A program made the position numbers and the translations under genes. The notes below the pieces were generated by a model that was not told the DNA's origin, ran no database searches, and saw only the letters and a list, made by a program, of their open reading frames with translations. A DNA stretch of 64,000 nt from the NCBI GenBank assembly GCA_015057525.1, contig SVEE01000001.1:186001-250000 (forward strand), read 5' to 3'. Positions within the stretch are counted from its first letter, which is position 1, and every line of letters starts with the position of its first letter. Origin of the DNA: Lachnospiraceae bacterium. Its GTDB lineage: Bacteria; Bacillota; Clostridia; Lachnospirales; Lachnospiraceae. Shown here in pieces: positions 49,249-58,029 of the stretch.

Positions 49249-51799
49249 AAAGTGTGGAAAAGAAGTTAGAGATGGTATTGCCTTTTGTCCATTCTGTGGT
49301 GCATCGCTTAAGGAAGAACCAGTGGTGGCTGTAGAGCCAGAAAAAATGGTTGAACCAGTAGTAGAGAAAGAAGTTGTTAAAAAGGAAAAGAAACCTATTA
49401 ACAAAAAGCCTTTCATAATAGGGGGTATCGCAGTAGCTGTCATAGCTGTTGTAGTTGCTTGCGTAATGCTCTTTGTAGGAAGAAATATTGATAAAACCAT
49501 AGAAAAGTATATGAAAGCTATTAGGCAGGAAGATGAAGAGTTACTTCATGAAATTATGTTCCCTAAGGATGCCAGAGATGACGGAGAAGATTGGTATGCA
49601 GATGGAGCAATAGATGACCTGCTTGAGGATATGAACGAGGAAGTAAAATCAATTTCTGTTGTAAATAGTGTTGATGCTGACGAAAAAGTATCTGCTATGA
49701 TTGACGAGATATTTGATGAGGCTGATATAGATGTAGAATATACAGCACTTAAAATTGTCAACATAAACATACAGTATAAAAAGGATGCTGAAAGAGAGCA
49801 AACTACAACTTATGATATAAATGGTAATGTGCTTGACGATAATAAAGAATTATCTCAGTTGATTGCCTATAAGGTAGGAAATAAGTGGTACATATTGCCA
49901 GGGGTATTTGAGTACTGTGTTGATACTTGGCAGTCAGAGGATATACAAAGTGCTGAGGAAATATCAACAGCTATACAGAGTGCTTTGTGTAGCGAAGAAG
50001 TATATAATAGTTTTCAGCCATACTATGATGTAGTGATTGATTTAGAAAGTGATTTAGAGTATTTACCTGAGTCAGTTCAAACAGCAATAATGGGGTATCT
50101 CAACTCTGTTCCAGAGATACAGCATACTTATGATGGAGCTACTGGGTTTAGTTTTGTTGTAAGCTCAAATGGTATAGTTACTGTGTATATTTCAACAGAA
50201 ACTAATCCTGCAGAGTGGCAAGTATATCCAACTGTCGAGTCTGGGTATGATTATGGTGTAGTTGATGAAATTACCACAGAAGATATGCCAGTAAATCCTG
50301 AATACAGCTATGTGAAACTTATCAGCGAGCAATCTCCAATAATGGGGTATTGGCAAAGTGATAGAGCAGGCATGTATATAGGTTATAATGTAAGTGGTGG
50401 TAATGAAGGCTTTGCAATATATTTACAGAGTCAGGATTTTGCTAGTAATAGTGGTTTTGAATTACTGCATAGTTATAATGGATATAAATATAATGGTGGG
50501 GCTGGAAACATTATATTTAGTATAGACTCAGATTTAGGTACTTCAAAGTATGACATACAGATTGTCGATAATGATACAATAAAGTTGGTTGTAGATAATA
50601 GGTATGAATATGATGGCAGTCCTATTTTCGCAGAATACACATTCAAAAGAGGAGAGATAGCTAAAGAAACATTATTACAGTATGAGGGTACTTGGATAGA
50701 TGGTGGAGAAGTATTTTTAGATTCTTATCCATATGGAGGTGTTATGAATTTAGCATATTGTGATGAATGTGGTAGTATTCATGTGAAAGAGTATGAGGAA
50801 CGAGAGTATTATTGTTATCATAACGATAGCTATGTTTGCCTTTATGACGGAAAGACGTTGCATTATGTTTTCCCATTTGAAGGCTTATGGAATGAAGGTG
50901 TAGCACCAGTTTCTTATCACGGAGCAACATATACGATAGAAGGTAATAGATTAAAACACAGTGATTACCTACACGATGGTGGAGGTGGTTCTGACTATAT
51001 GTTTTTCCGTGATGGCTCAGATGAAGCAAAAGTGGCTGAGGCTTTGAATGCATATCAGGGGTATATTGATGAGAATAATCTTGATATACGGGGATATGAA
51101 CTTGTATATATAAATGATGATGATATTCCAGAGTTGTGTGCATTCGATATAATTGATGACCCTAGATTACTGCTCTATAATGCTACAGATAAAGATGTAA
51201 AATGCATGTATTCTAGTGGGGGATATCAGTATAAAGAACGAGAGAATATAATAGTAGTTTTTAGTCATGTTGGAGGTTCAGAAGCATATAGCTTAATGGA
51301 AATAAATGATTCCATAACAGATTTTGTGGAGTTGGATTATGTTAGATTAGATAGAATAGATGATAATTATGTATATTACTACAATGACGAGGTAAGTGAT
51401 GAAGCCACATATAATGCATTTATAGAAAAGTATAGAGAGTATACCCAAATTGGAGTGTCTAGACGTTATACTACTATCTTCGAAGCTTATGAGAACCTTG
51501 GTATTACTGAGTATGGTTATTCTCTTTACCACATAGAAGCCATGAGCTATGACAATGGGGTATTATATATCAAAGGTGATGATGGAGAAGAAATCAGTTA
51601 TCCAGTAGCTGACGATTGTGTTTGGGAGTTTGATTCTCCTTTTAGTGAAGCATCAACACCTATTACCTACGAGGAGATTGAAAGTGATTGGCAAGATTGT
51701 AGGTCTGAATATCTCGAATATGGTGAGGAACTGAATTATAGTGTTACAGCTGTAGTAAAAGATGATCAAGTTGTTAGAGTATATACAGTTCATAATTAA
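49238..51799 (+). CDS. Zinc-ribbon protein 2 with a large extracytoplasmic domain
   Basis: 853 aa. Zinc ribbon (MTCKKCGKEVRDGIAFCPFCGASL), a charged linker, one membrane helix near residue 65 (FIIGGIAVAVIAVVVACVMLF) and about 770 residues predicted outside, rich in Tyr, Asp and Gly. No known domain recognised. The layout matches zinc-ribbon surface proteins seen in Firmicutes mobile DNA. Start ATG 49238 overlaps the previous gene. Confidence 0.7.
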   Translation: MTCKKCGKEVRDGIAFCPFCGASLKEEPVVAVEPEKMVEPVVEKEVVKKEKKPINKKPFIIGGIAVAVIAVVVACVMLFVGRNIDKTIEKYMKAIRQEDEELLHEIMFPKDARDDGEDWYADGAIDDLLEDMNEEVKSISVVNSVDADEKVSAMIDEIFDEADIDVEYTALKIVNINIQYKKDAEREQTTTYDINGNVLDDNKELSQLIAYKVGNKWYILPGVFEYCVDTWQSEDIQSAEEISTAIQSALCSEEVYNSFQPYYDVVIDLESDLEYLPESVQTAIMGYLNSVPEIQHTYDGATGFSFVVSSNGIVTVYISTETNPAEWQVYPTVESGYDYGVVDEITTEDMPVNPEYSYVKLISEQSPIMGYWQSDRAGMYIGYNVSGGNEGFAIYLQSQDFASNSGFELLHSYNGYKYNGGAGNIIFSIDSDLGTSKYDIQIVDNDTIKLVVDNRYEYDGSPIFAEYTFKRGEIAKETLLQYEGTWIDGGEVFLDSYPYGGVMNLAYCDECGSIHVKEYEEREYYCYHNDSYVCLYDGKTLHYVFPFEGLWNEGVAPVSYHGATYTIEGNRLKHSDYLHDGGGGSDYMFFRDGSDEAKVAEALNAYQGYIDENNLDIRGYELVYINDDDIPELCAFDIIDDPRLLLYNATDKDVKCMYSSGGYQYKERENIIVVFSHVGGSEAYSLMEINDSITDFVELDYVRLDRIDDNYVYYYNDEVSDEATYNAFIEKYREYTQIGVSRRYTTIFEAYENLGITEYGYSLYHIEAMSYDNGVLYIKGDDGEEISYPVADDCVWEFDSPFSEASTPITYEEIESDWQDCRSEYLEYGEELNYSVTAVVKDDQVVRVYTVHN

Positions 51800-51824
51800 G
51801 ATGCATTAATATATGTGAAAAAAT

Positions 51825-51916
51825 AGTCTATTTATAACCTATATAGTTTAAATTATACAGAAGAGAGGATTAAATAAGATGTTTTGTACTAGTTGTGGAA
51901 ATCAAATTCCTGATGG
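51825..51916 (+). promoter_or_regulatory. Duplicated promoter/leader cassette, second copy
   Basis: Matches 48,352-48,443. Here the palindrome is imperfect (AGTCTATTTATAACCT), so operator strength may differ between copies. Confidence 0.75.
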
Positions 51917-52886
51917 TTCAGCGTTTTGCTCAGTTTGTGGTACTGCATGCAACACTGATTTAGAAACTCAAAATATGGGGTATCAAAATCAGGCTAAAAA
52001 TAATGAAAGTGAGGTTGACTCAAAGAAAACAGATAAAAGAAAGAAAAAGACGGCAATAATAATTGGAGTTATTGTAGTGGCTATCATAGCAGTAATAGCA
52101 GTTGTGGTAATTATTAATTTAAAGAAGAAACCAGAAAAGGAGTTATCACCTCAGGAAAAAGTTTTAGCTGAATATTTCGAGGCTCTTAACGAATGCGATT
52201 TTGAGAAGATATATGAATTATCTTATACAGAGGAAGCAAGAGCTGTACGTGATGGTTATCCTTTTCTCGACTCTAAGATATATACACTTGAACATGATTT
52301 TTTCTTTTACAGAGGATTTTATGATAATCCTTCATTATGTCAGTTTGTACTTGACAGCTATCCAGATAAAAGTGATGGACTAAGTGATGAGGAAATTGAA
52401 AATAAGACGTGTGATATGTTTAATGTATCATATGAGATAATAGATATTCAGCCTTTTGATGAAGTTGATGTAAAAGCACGTCAGCAACTTGATTTTGTAG
52501 ATGTAGATTGGCAAAATCTAGAAGATAGGGCTAATATAGGTACATATGTGGATGGAGAACTAAAAGAAAGCGATGTGTCCGTAGATGATGCTTATGTTGT
52601 ACGATTATACATAGAGTGGAGCTATGATGATATGTTATATGGTTATGACGAAGAGTGGTGGGAAAATAAAGAGTTCAGAGCAGCTGTGCCTGATGATTTT
52701 TCTACTTATGATGAAGCAATTGAACATATGGAGTCATTGGGAGATGAGGGAGAGAAAATCTACTCAGTAGTTGTATATGAAAGTGATGGAGAGTGGTATA
52801 TTCTACAAGGTACAACTTTACCACGTTTTATGGGACCATATTTAGAAGATGAGATAAGATGGCAAGGTGTAGTAGGAAATAATTAA
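51879..52886 (+). CDS. Zinc-ribbon protein 3, extracytoplasmic domain
   Basis: 335 aa. Zinc ribbon nearly identical to protein 1 at the start, an MGYQNQ unit, then one membrane helix (AIIIGVIVVAIIAVIAVVVII) and an acidic outer domain without recognised motifs. Same promoter cassette as protein 1. Last of the zinc-ribbon trio. Confidence 0.7.
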   Translation: MFCTSCGNQIPDGSAFCSVCGTACNTDLETQNMGYQNQAKNNESEVDSKKTDKRKKKTAIIIGVIVVAIIAVIAVVVIINLKKKPEKELSPQEKVLAEYFEALNECDFEKIYELSYTEEARAVRDGYPFLDSKIYTLEHDFFFYRGFYDNPSLCQFVLDSYPDKSDGLSDEEIENKTCDMFNVSYEIIDIQPFDEVDVKARQQLDFVDVDWQNLEDRANIGTYVDGELKESDVSVDDAYVVRLYIEWSYDDMLYGYDEEWWENKEFRAAVPDDFSTYDEAIEHMESLGDEGEKIYSVVVYESDGEWYILQGTTLPRFMGPYLEDEIRWQGVVGNN

Positions 52887-53233
52887 TTCTTAATATATAT
52901 CGAGATATAGCATGTATAACATAGATTAATTAATAGCATTTACTCAGATAGATAAGTGATTCTTTTAGTTGCAGTTAACTTATTTAGGATAGGTTGACAG
53001 ATAAGAGAAAGAGGTTTGGGTGAAATGGATTAGTTTATAAATGTACCCAAGAGCATATAGTATCTAGTTAATGAGTTATCTAGTAAATTTATTCAGTAGA
53101 GATAATATGTTTACTGAGTAGCATTTCGCCATTAGACGATTAACTCCACAATGTGAGCATATAGACAACAAGAAGTATGCAGACATTGGAGAGCTGCTAG
53201 ACAATACTAACAAGATAGCAATTATTTTTAATC
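52887..53233 (+). other. Gene-free AT-rich stretch
   Basis: No start-bearing ORF. A 40-codon open frame at 53122-53241 (HFAIRRLTPQCEHIDNKKYA...) reads like a protein end but has a stop immediately upstream and no start, so it may be a decayed gene. Otherwise I see nothing in it. Confidence 0.35.
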
Positions 53234-53266
53234 AGGAGTGACGATTGTGTCACTTCTGTTTTTTTT
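53234..53266 (+). terminator. Terminator
   Basis: GGAGTGAC pairs with GTCACTTC, followed by an eight-T run. Confidence 0.8.
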
Positions 53267-53474
53267 GTGATTTTGTAGTTATTAAAGATATTGCAGTTAA
53301 TGGTGTTTGTTCTGGTAGGCAGAAGCAGTGAGTATTTCTTTTTATCCTTGAGCTTGTGCATAAATCATTGTGTTTAATCTGAAAGAATGAGGTTGTTTCC
53401 TTTTGTGAAAGTGTTGTTGGGGTATCCTTTTGTTTTGCTGTTTTTATATTGGTGTTGTGATAGTGAATAAAATA

Positions 53475-54188
53475 ATGGGGTGTAAAGATGAAATCTTGGG
53501 GTATCGCTTTAGCATCTCTTGTATAGAGGGTGCTACTGAGGATGAAGTGGAAGAGATATTCGCTAGGCTTAATGCCAGCACTCCATTGTCGCCAATCCAA
53601 AAAACAAGAAGCATTATGGGCTCAGAGATGGCTCTTTGGTTAAGAGAACTCTGCCAGTCAGATTTCTTAACACAGTCTGCTTGTATGACGGTAGCACAGC
53701 TTCGTAGAGAAGCAGATTTGGAAGTTATGTTACAAGGTATGCTTTTGCTTGATGCACGTCATGAGGGGTATGAGTATACTGCTATCAGCACAAAAGAAGC
53801 GTATCTGCTTCGAGTAGATGAGGATACACCTTATAAGGGGTATTTCGCTGAGGTGGAAAATTCTTTGAAGGCTGAGCAGGATTTTGTTGGAGGGCATATT
53901 GGTGTCATTTCTTTAAATGATGAGGTAGACCTTATCTATAATGAAGAGGGATGTATATTAAATTTGCCAGTAAACAGAGCCCTTGTAGGTAGTGAAGGTA
54001 TGATTCTTACTTTGTTGCTTGGTAATCTTATGTGCGTTAGGCATAAGGACGATGAATTTGTTTCAATAAAGGAAGAAGATGTGGAAGTAATCAACAAACA
54101 CCTCATCCCTGCGTTTAGGTTGCTTGACAAGTTGTTTATAGCAGGTAGCAACGATGAGCTACCAGACTATGAAGGTGGGGTAGAATAA
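53475..54188 (+). CDS. DUF262-like protein, N-terminally truncated
   Basis: 237 aa. EEIFARLNASTPLSPIQKTRSIMG near the start resembles the conserved part of DUF262/GmrS-type proteins (eIFxRLNxGxxLSxxE). The beginning of that domain is missing and no ribosome binding site is visible, so this is either a truncated gene or a short variant. DUF262 proteins are often anti-phage nucleases or NTPases; activity here is unlikely without the N-terminal part. Start uncertain; ATG 53475 chosen. Confidence 0.45.
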   Translation: MGCKDEILGYRFSISCIEGATEDEVEEIFARLNASTPLSPIQKTRSIMGSEMALWLRELCQSDFLTQSACMTVAQLRREADLEVMLQGMLLLDARHEGYEYTAISTKEAYLLRVDEDTPYKGYFAEVENSLKAEQDFVGGHIGVISLNDEVDLIYNEEGCILNLPVNRALVGSEGMILTLLLGNLMCVRHKDDEFVSIKEEDVEVINKHLIPAFRLLDKLFIAGSNDELPDYEGGVE

Positions 54189-54225
54189 TGGGGTATCACT
54201 TAAAAGAATAATGTAGTGGTTTAGT

Positions 54226-54255
54226 AGGCTGATGTGTATGCATCAGCCTTTTTTG
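54226..54255 (+). terminator. Terminator after the DUF262-like gene
   Basis: AGGCTGATG pairs with CATCAGCCT, then T-run. Confidence 0.9.
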
Positions 54256-54289
54256 TGCCTTTAGGCTACTCTGATTGTGTTTTGGGGTA

Positions 54290-54445
54290 GAACTGATTTC
54301 GTCAATATGAAAACTGCTGTCGTTCTGATTATTTGTAAGGCTAAACTGATAGTGTCTTGTTCAAAACTGATTTCGTAGATTTATAAACTGAAATCGTTAA
54401 GCTATAAACTGCTGTCGTTCTGATGAAAACTGCTGTTGTTAAGAA
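54290..54445 (+). repeat. 21-bp-phased iteron array (candidate replication origin)
   Basis: Seven copies of a repeat close to AAACTGNTNTCGTT start at 54290, 54311, 54343, 54364, 54385, 54406 and 54427: spacing 21, 32, 21, 21, 21 and 21 bp, i.e. whole helical turns. An AT-rich stretch follows to about 54,640. This is the layout of an iteron-type plasmid origin or a repressor operator cluster. The gene at 54662 is the natural candidate for the binding protein. Confidence 0.75.
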
Positions 54446-54661
54446 TTCACTTTCCATTATCTATATTGATGATTTGGCAATTGGTAAGATTGATTAATGC
54501 TTTATGTAGGTAATATTACATTGATTAAAATAGGGATTAATTATTTGCTAACTGGGATAAACAAAATGCTAAAGTCAGTTGGTAAAGTGGTTGTAAGCTT
54601 TTGAATTGCTTGGGGTATTAAAAAATCCAAAAGTAATAAGGTGATTAACAAGGGGGTATGT

Positions 54662-55561
54662 ATGATGGGAAAGAACTTCTTTAAAGACTTGGCTGAGTTG
54701 GAACAATCAATTACTCAAGAGGGTTACACTTTAGGGGTATTAAGAAAACTCATAGGCTTTGTTGAGTCAGGGGTATTTACTAAGTCTGAAAGTATGCGTT
54801 TTATTTGTTCTAATTGGAGGCTGACAAGTGGTGAGCTGGCTCGCAAGTGGAACGATGAGAACTGTGACGAAAAGTCAGCTATAACATGGAGGAGTCAGGT
54901 AAGTACCTTAAGCCGGCAGTTGTATGATTTGTTCCCTGCTATATATGAGAGCTTTTCAGAGAATAGGGTTGCTGAAGTTGGAAGGATAGCTTTTACAGTT
55001 ACTTTGCTTGAAGATGGAGACGAAAGTTATTCTGATATATTCATTAAAGAGCTGTCAGCTATGAGTGTTGAGTATTCTGGTAAGGGGTATGATATTTCAG
55101 ATTGTGAAAGTGAATTATGTCTGCTCAGTAAGCTCACAAGAAAAAATATCTACGACGATATTGATTGTATTAATCGAGATAAATTGGGGTATCTAAAGAC
55201 TGTATTACAAACCCCTTTGTTAAGTAATCGTTATAGGAGCGTTAACCTAGATAAAGTTCTTATACTGAGGAAGTTGATTGAATTGGGTTCTGATGGGGTA
55301 AAAGAACCAGAGGTTGAAAAGGTTGATAATTATAGCCAGTATGGTTTTGATTCTATGAGTGATTTGGTTACTGTATTGAATGATAGAGTTCTTCAAAATC
55401 AAAATAGGGTTGATGCATCGAGCATAAGCGATAAAACTTATAAGAAAGTAAGTTTATTGATGAAGTTGTTTTCTGTTGAAGGTCTGACAGAATTTGTTGC
55501 CAGTATTCCTGCTGATGAGCTATATACAATATTGGATTCTAAAGTAAATGTCCTCAAGTAG
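54662..55561 (+). CDS. Unknown protein next to the iterons (possible initiator or regulator)
   Basis: 299 aa, soluble, mostly helical, ending AFVASIPADELYT-like; not recognised. A region SGELARKWNDENCDEKSAITWRSQVSTLSRQL looks like an HTH. Position right after a phased iteron array suggests it binds the iterons, either as a Rep-like initiator or autoregulator; this is inference. ATG 54662 behind AAGGGGGT, which overlaps the GGGGTATG motif at 54653. Confidence 0.5.
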   Translation: MMGKNFFKDLAELEQSITQEGYTLGVLRKLIGFVESGVFTKSESMRFICSNWRLTSGELARKWNDENCDEKSAITWRSQVSTLSRQLYDLFPAIYESFSENRVAEVGRIAFTVTLLEDGDESYSDIFIKELSAMSVEYSGKGYDISDCESELCLLSKLTRKNIYDDIDCINRDKLGYLKTVLQTPLLSNRYRSVNLDKVLILRKLIELGSDGVKEPEVEKVDNYSQYGFDSMSDLVTVLNDRVLQNQNRVDASSISDKTYKKVSLLMKLFSVEGLTEFVASIPADELYTILDSKVNVLK

Positions 55562-55628
55562 TCACTTCCTTGCATTTGGGGTAGCCTGCCTTTATAGTTT
55601 AAGAAAATAAACTATGGAGGCTTGGTAT

Positions 55629-55943
55629 ATGGAAAGAAAGTGGATGAAGGACTGGGAGAATTTTGATTGGAAACCTATCAAAGAGGCTTTGGATAAAAAA
55701 GAAAGAGAAGGCTTGGAAGATATGGACATTGGTATTACCTTTGAGGAGTTTCTTGATTTCTTGGCTTGGCTAGGTGCAAATGATAAAGCTACCTTATCTA
55801 AGCTGATGCTAGTGTATAAACTGGTTGATATAGGATTGCCTTTGGAACATGCATTTGTGTTTGTGTCTGATGAAGCGTTGCTTGATGATATGCTTTTGTA
55901 TCTCAAAGAAAAATTGGGCATAGATGATGAAGATGAAAATTAA
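55629..55943 (+). CDS. Unknown 104-aa protein
   Basis: Small acidic helical protein (begins MERKWMKDWENFDW). I chose ATG 55629 because TGGAGG is 8 bp upstream; the ATG at 55614 lies within that ribosome binding site. No motif. A terminator follows. Confidence 0.55.
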   Translation: MERKWMKDWENFDWKPIKEALDKKEREGLEDMDIGITFEEFLDFLAWLGANDKATLSKLMLVYKLVDIGLPLEHAFVFVSDEALLDDMLLYLKEKLGIDDEDEN

Positions 55944-55949
55944 ATTGTG

Positions 55950-55982
55950 AAGGCTGTAGCGTTTGGTTCTACAGCCTTTTTG
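55950..55982 (+). terminator. Terminator
   Basis: AAGGCTGTAG pairs with CTACAGCCTT, then TTTTTG. Confidence 0.9.
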
Positions 55983-55983
55983 C

Positions 55984-56476
55984 TTTTGGCTCAAATCATA
56001 CATAACCACCAAAGAACCTACTGGCAAAATTGGCAGTATTAGCGACTTGTAAATATGGTGTTTGAGAGCTAACATCCTATCACTGGTTCGTAAAATGGGG
56101 TATCAAATAACGAACGCCCTTATTTTGCCCACACAGCCCTTTTCAGGGCTGTAGGGTATAAATAGCTCCACCCTGCCCCCAAAAAGCCAACACGGGGCAA
56201 AACACGGCTTCACGCTTGTTGGTGTTAAAAGTGGTGTTTGGGGTGCGTGAAAAAGGCTTGTTCATCGTTCCGTTTGGATGCGTGGTATAAAGGTTCGGTT
56301 GAACCTGCCCAGTTTTGGCTAATGGTTCATAATACCACGGAATTACGGAAGGTGTCAGGAGTGGCTCAAAAATAGTTCGTAATAATGGGGTATCTGATTA
56401 ACGGTCGTTCACGCATTAGTTGATACATTTGCGAACATTGTATATGTCTTACTATTATCAAAGGAGGTTGTGATTT
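55984..56476 (+). other. GC-richer non-coding region with inverted repeats (candidate res/oriT site)
   Basis: No gene for 490 bp, and GC is clearly above the element average. It contains GTTCGT and ACGAAC flanking an 18-nt loop that holds GGGGTATC (56088-56117), a second diverged copy of the same unit (56375-56405), CAGCCC/GGGCTG, GGTTCGGTTGAACC and other short palindromes. It sits directly upstream of the serine resolvase gene, so it may be the resolvase's crossover site, or an origin of transfer or second-strand synthesis. Confidence 0.5.
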
Positions 56477-57097
56477 ATGAAAGCAAAGGAATTTGGCTAT
56501 GCTAGAGTGTCTACCATCCACCAAAGTACTGATAGACAAATTGAAGCCTTAAAGGAGTATGGTATTTCTGAGAGGGATATTATCGTAGACAAACAGTCTG
56601 GCAAGGATTTTAATCGTGTGGGGTATCTATCCCTTAAGGAAAATATGTTGCGAGAGGGTGATTCTCTTGTGGTAAAAGAATTAGACAGACTTGGCAGAAA
56701 TAAGCAAATGATTAAAGAGGAGCTTGAATGGTTCAAAGCTAATGGCATTAGGGTAAAGATTCTTAATGTGCCTACAACACTTATGGACTGTGAGGGGCAA
56801 GAGTGGATTATGGAAATGGTTTCCAATATTCTTATTGAGGTTCTGTCTACCATAGCTGAAGAAGAAATGTTGAAGAACCACCAACGACAAAAGGAAGGTA
56901 TTGATATAGCAAAGAGCAAGGGGGTATCTTTTGGTAGACCTAAACTACAAAAGCCAGACGGCTATGAGGAAGTTATGGACAGAGTGGCTGTGGGTGAGAT
57001 CACTGCAGTTGCAGCCATGCGTGAACTGGGTTTGAAAAAGACTTCTTTTTATAAATTGAGGAAGCTATATTTGACACAGCAGGAGGTATTACTATGA
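56477..57097 (+). CDS. Serine recombinase (resolvase/invertase type)
   Basis: 206 aa. Catalytic domain: Ser in YARVSTIHQ, conserved ELDRLGRNKQM (active-site Arg), long helix E, then a small C-terminal HTH (VAVGEITAVAAMRELGLKKTSFYKLRKL). Length fits plasmid/Tn3-type resolvases, not large serine integrases. It probably resolves multimers or flips a segment. ATG behind AAAGGAGG; the stop overlaps the next ATG. Confidence 0.9.
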   Translation: MKAKEFGYARVSTIHQSTDRQIEALKEYGISERDIIVDKQSGKDFNRVGYLSLKENMLREGDSLVVKELDRLGRNKQMIKEELEWFKANGIRVKILNVPTTLMDCEGQEWIMEMVSNILIEVLSTIAEEEMLKNHQRQKEGIDIAKSKGVSFGRPKLQKPDGYEEVMDRVAVGEITAVAAMRELGLKKTSFYKLRKLYLTQQEVLL

Positions 57098-57354
57098 GTT
57101 TGGCAAATATGATTCAGGAGTTCTGTGAAATAATGGGGTATCAATATCGTAAAGATTACTCTGGTCGATATATGTTTGGCAAGGAGTGTGTTGGTATTGT
57201 TACAGGCGAAAACATTGTTGAAGTTATAATAAAGCTAGCGGATTACCTTTATGAGTGTGGGGTATCATCTGTTGAGAAAGAGCTTAGTAAAGTTTGCTAC
57301 GACAATATGGGGGTAGATATGATTATCTATTTTCCAAATGTATCTGTTGATTGA
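57094..57354 (+). CDS. Unknown 86-aa protein
   Basis: Translationally coupled to the resolvase (ATGA overlap). It has CEIMGYQYRKDYSGRYMFGKEC and CGVSSVEKELSKVCY; five cysteines in all. No known family. Two GGGGTATC copies fall in it in different reading frames. Confidence 0.55.
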   Translation: MSLANMIQEFCEIMGYQYRKDYSGRYMFGKECVGIVTGENIVEVIIKLADYLYECGVSSVEKELSKVCYDNMGVDMIIYFPNVSVD

Positions 57355-57417
57355 GTTTTATTATATGTTTATAAGCTGGCTAATTTACACCCATTTTAGC
57401 AATATTTAGTTATGAGT

Positions 57418-57463
57418 GACCAGAAAGATGTGGTTATATGCATCTTTTTGGTCTTATTTTTTG
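57418..57463 (+). terminator. Terminator
   Basis: GACCAGAAAGATG pairs with CATCTTTTTGGTC, then T-rich. Confidence 0.85.
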
Positions 57464-57639
57464 TCTGAAATTTTGAGGTTGTTTTTTGCTTATAAGTTTC
57501 TCTTGGATATTGTTATTGTACTTATGAAAATTAGTAAGAAGTTCTGAGTTGTTATATTAGCTTTGGTAAAAAAGTAGATTAGTAAGGTGTACTGTGAGGC
57601 GACGGATAGTAGGTATAAATTTATAGGAGGTGTTCTATT

Positions 57640-57864
57640 ATGAATGAACAAATTATTGAGTTTTCTGGTGCAAATATACCAGTTATTGAAGCTGCTAAGA
57701 TTATGAAGAAAGACCAGCAGTTTGTAAGACAAGGTATGATTAAGGGGATTTTGCCTATTGGGGTAGCCTATGTTAAAGAGGGTAGCAGTCAGTATGATTT
57801 CTACATATCTCCGAAGTTGTTTTATGAGTATACGGGGTATCTTTATGAAAAGCCAGTAGAATAA
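57640..57864 (+). CDS. Excisionase-like HTH protein (74 aa)
   Basis: Contains IPVIEAAKIMKKDQQFVRQGMIKGILPIGVAYV, the winged-helix layout of MerR/Xis-type small DNA-binding proteins that help the integrase excise. Ribosome binding site TAGGAGG. It carries GGGGTATC in-frame (TGYLYE). Confidence 0.65.
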   Translation: MNEQIIEFSGANIPVIEAAKIMKKDQQFVRQGMIKGILPIGVAYVKEGSSQYDFYISPKLFYEYTGYLYEKPVE

Positions 57865-57870
57865 GTTTCC

Positions 57871-57898
57871 AAAGGAGACACCTAAATGTGTCTCCTTT
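57871..57898 (+). terminator. Terminator after the excisionase-like gene
   Basis: AAAGGAGACA pairs with TGTCTCCTTT. Confidence 0.85.
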
Positions 57899-58029
57899 AT
57901 GTGTTGATTGGTAATATTAGTAAGCACCTATTTTTATGTATGTTTTTTTATGGTGGTGTGATAGAATAAATGTATATTTCTGTTGAATAACAATTAGTCG
58001 AATTAATGCAGTGTAGGTGATTAAAAGGT

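Noticed and set aside
54290..54445. Iterons as a CRISPR-like array
   Set aside because: Units are 14 bp at 21-bp steps with only about 7 bp between, too short for spacers.
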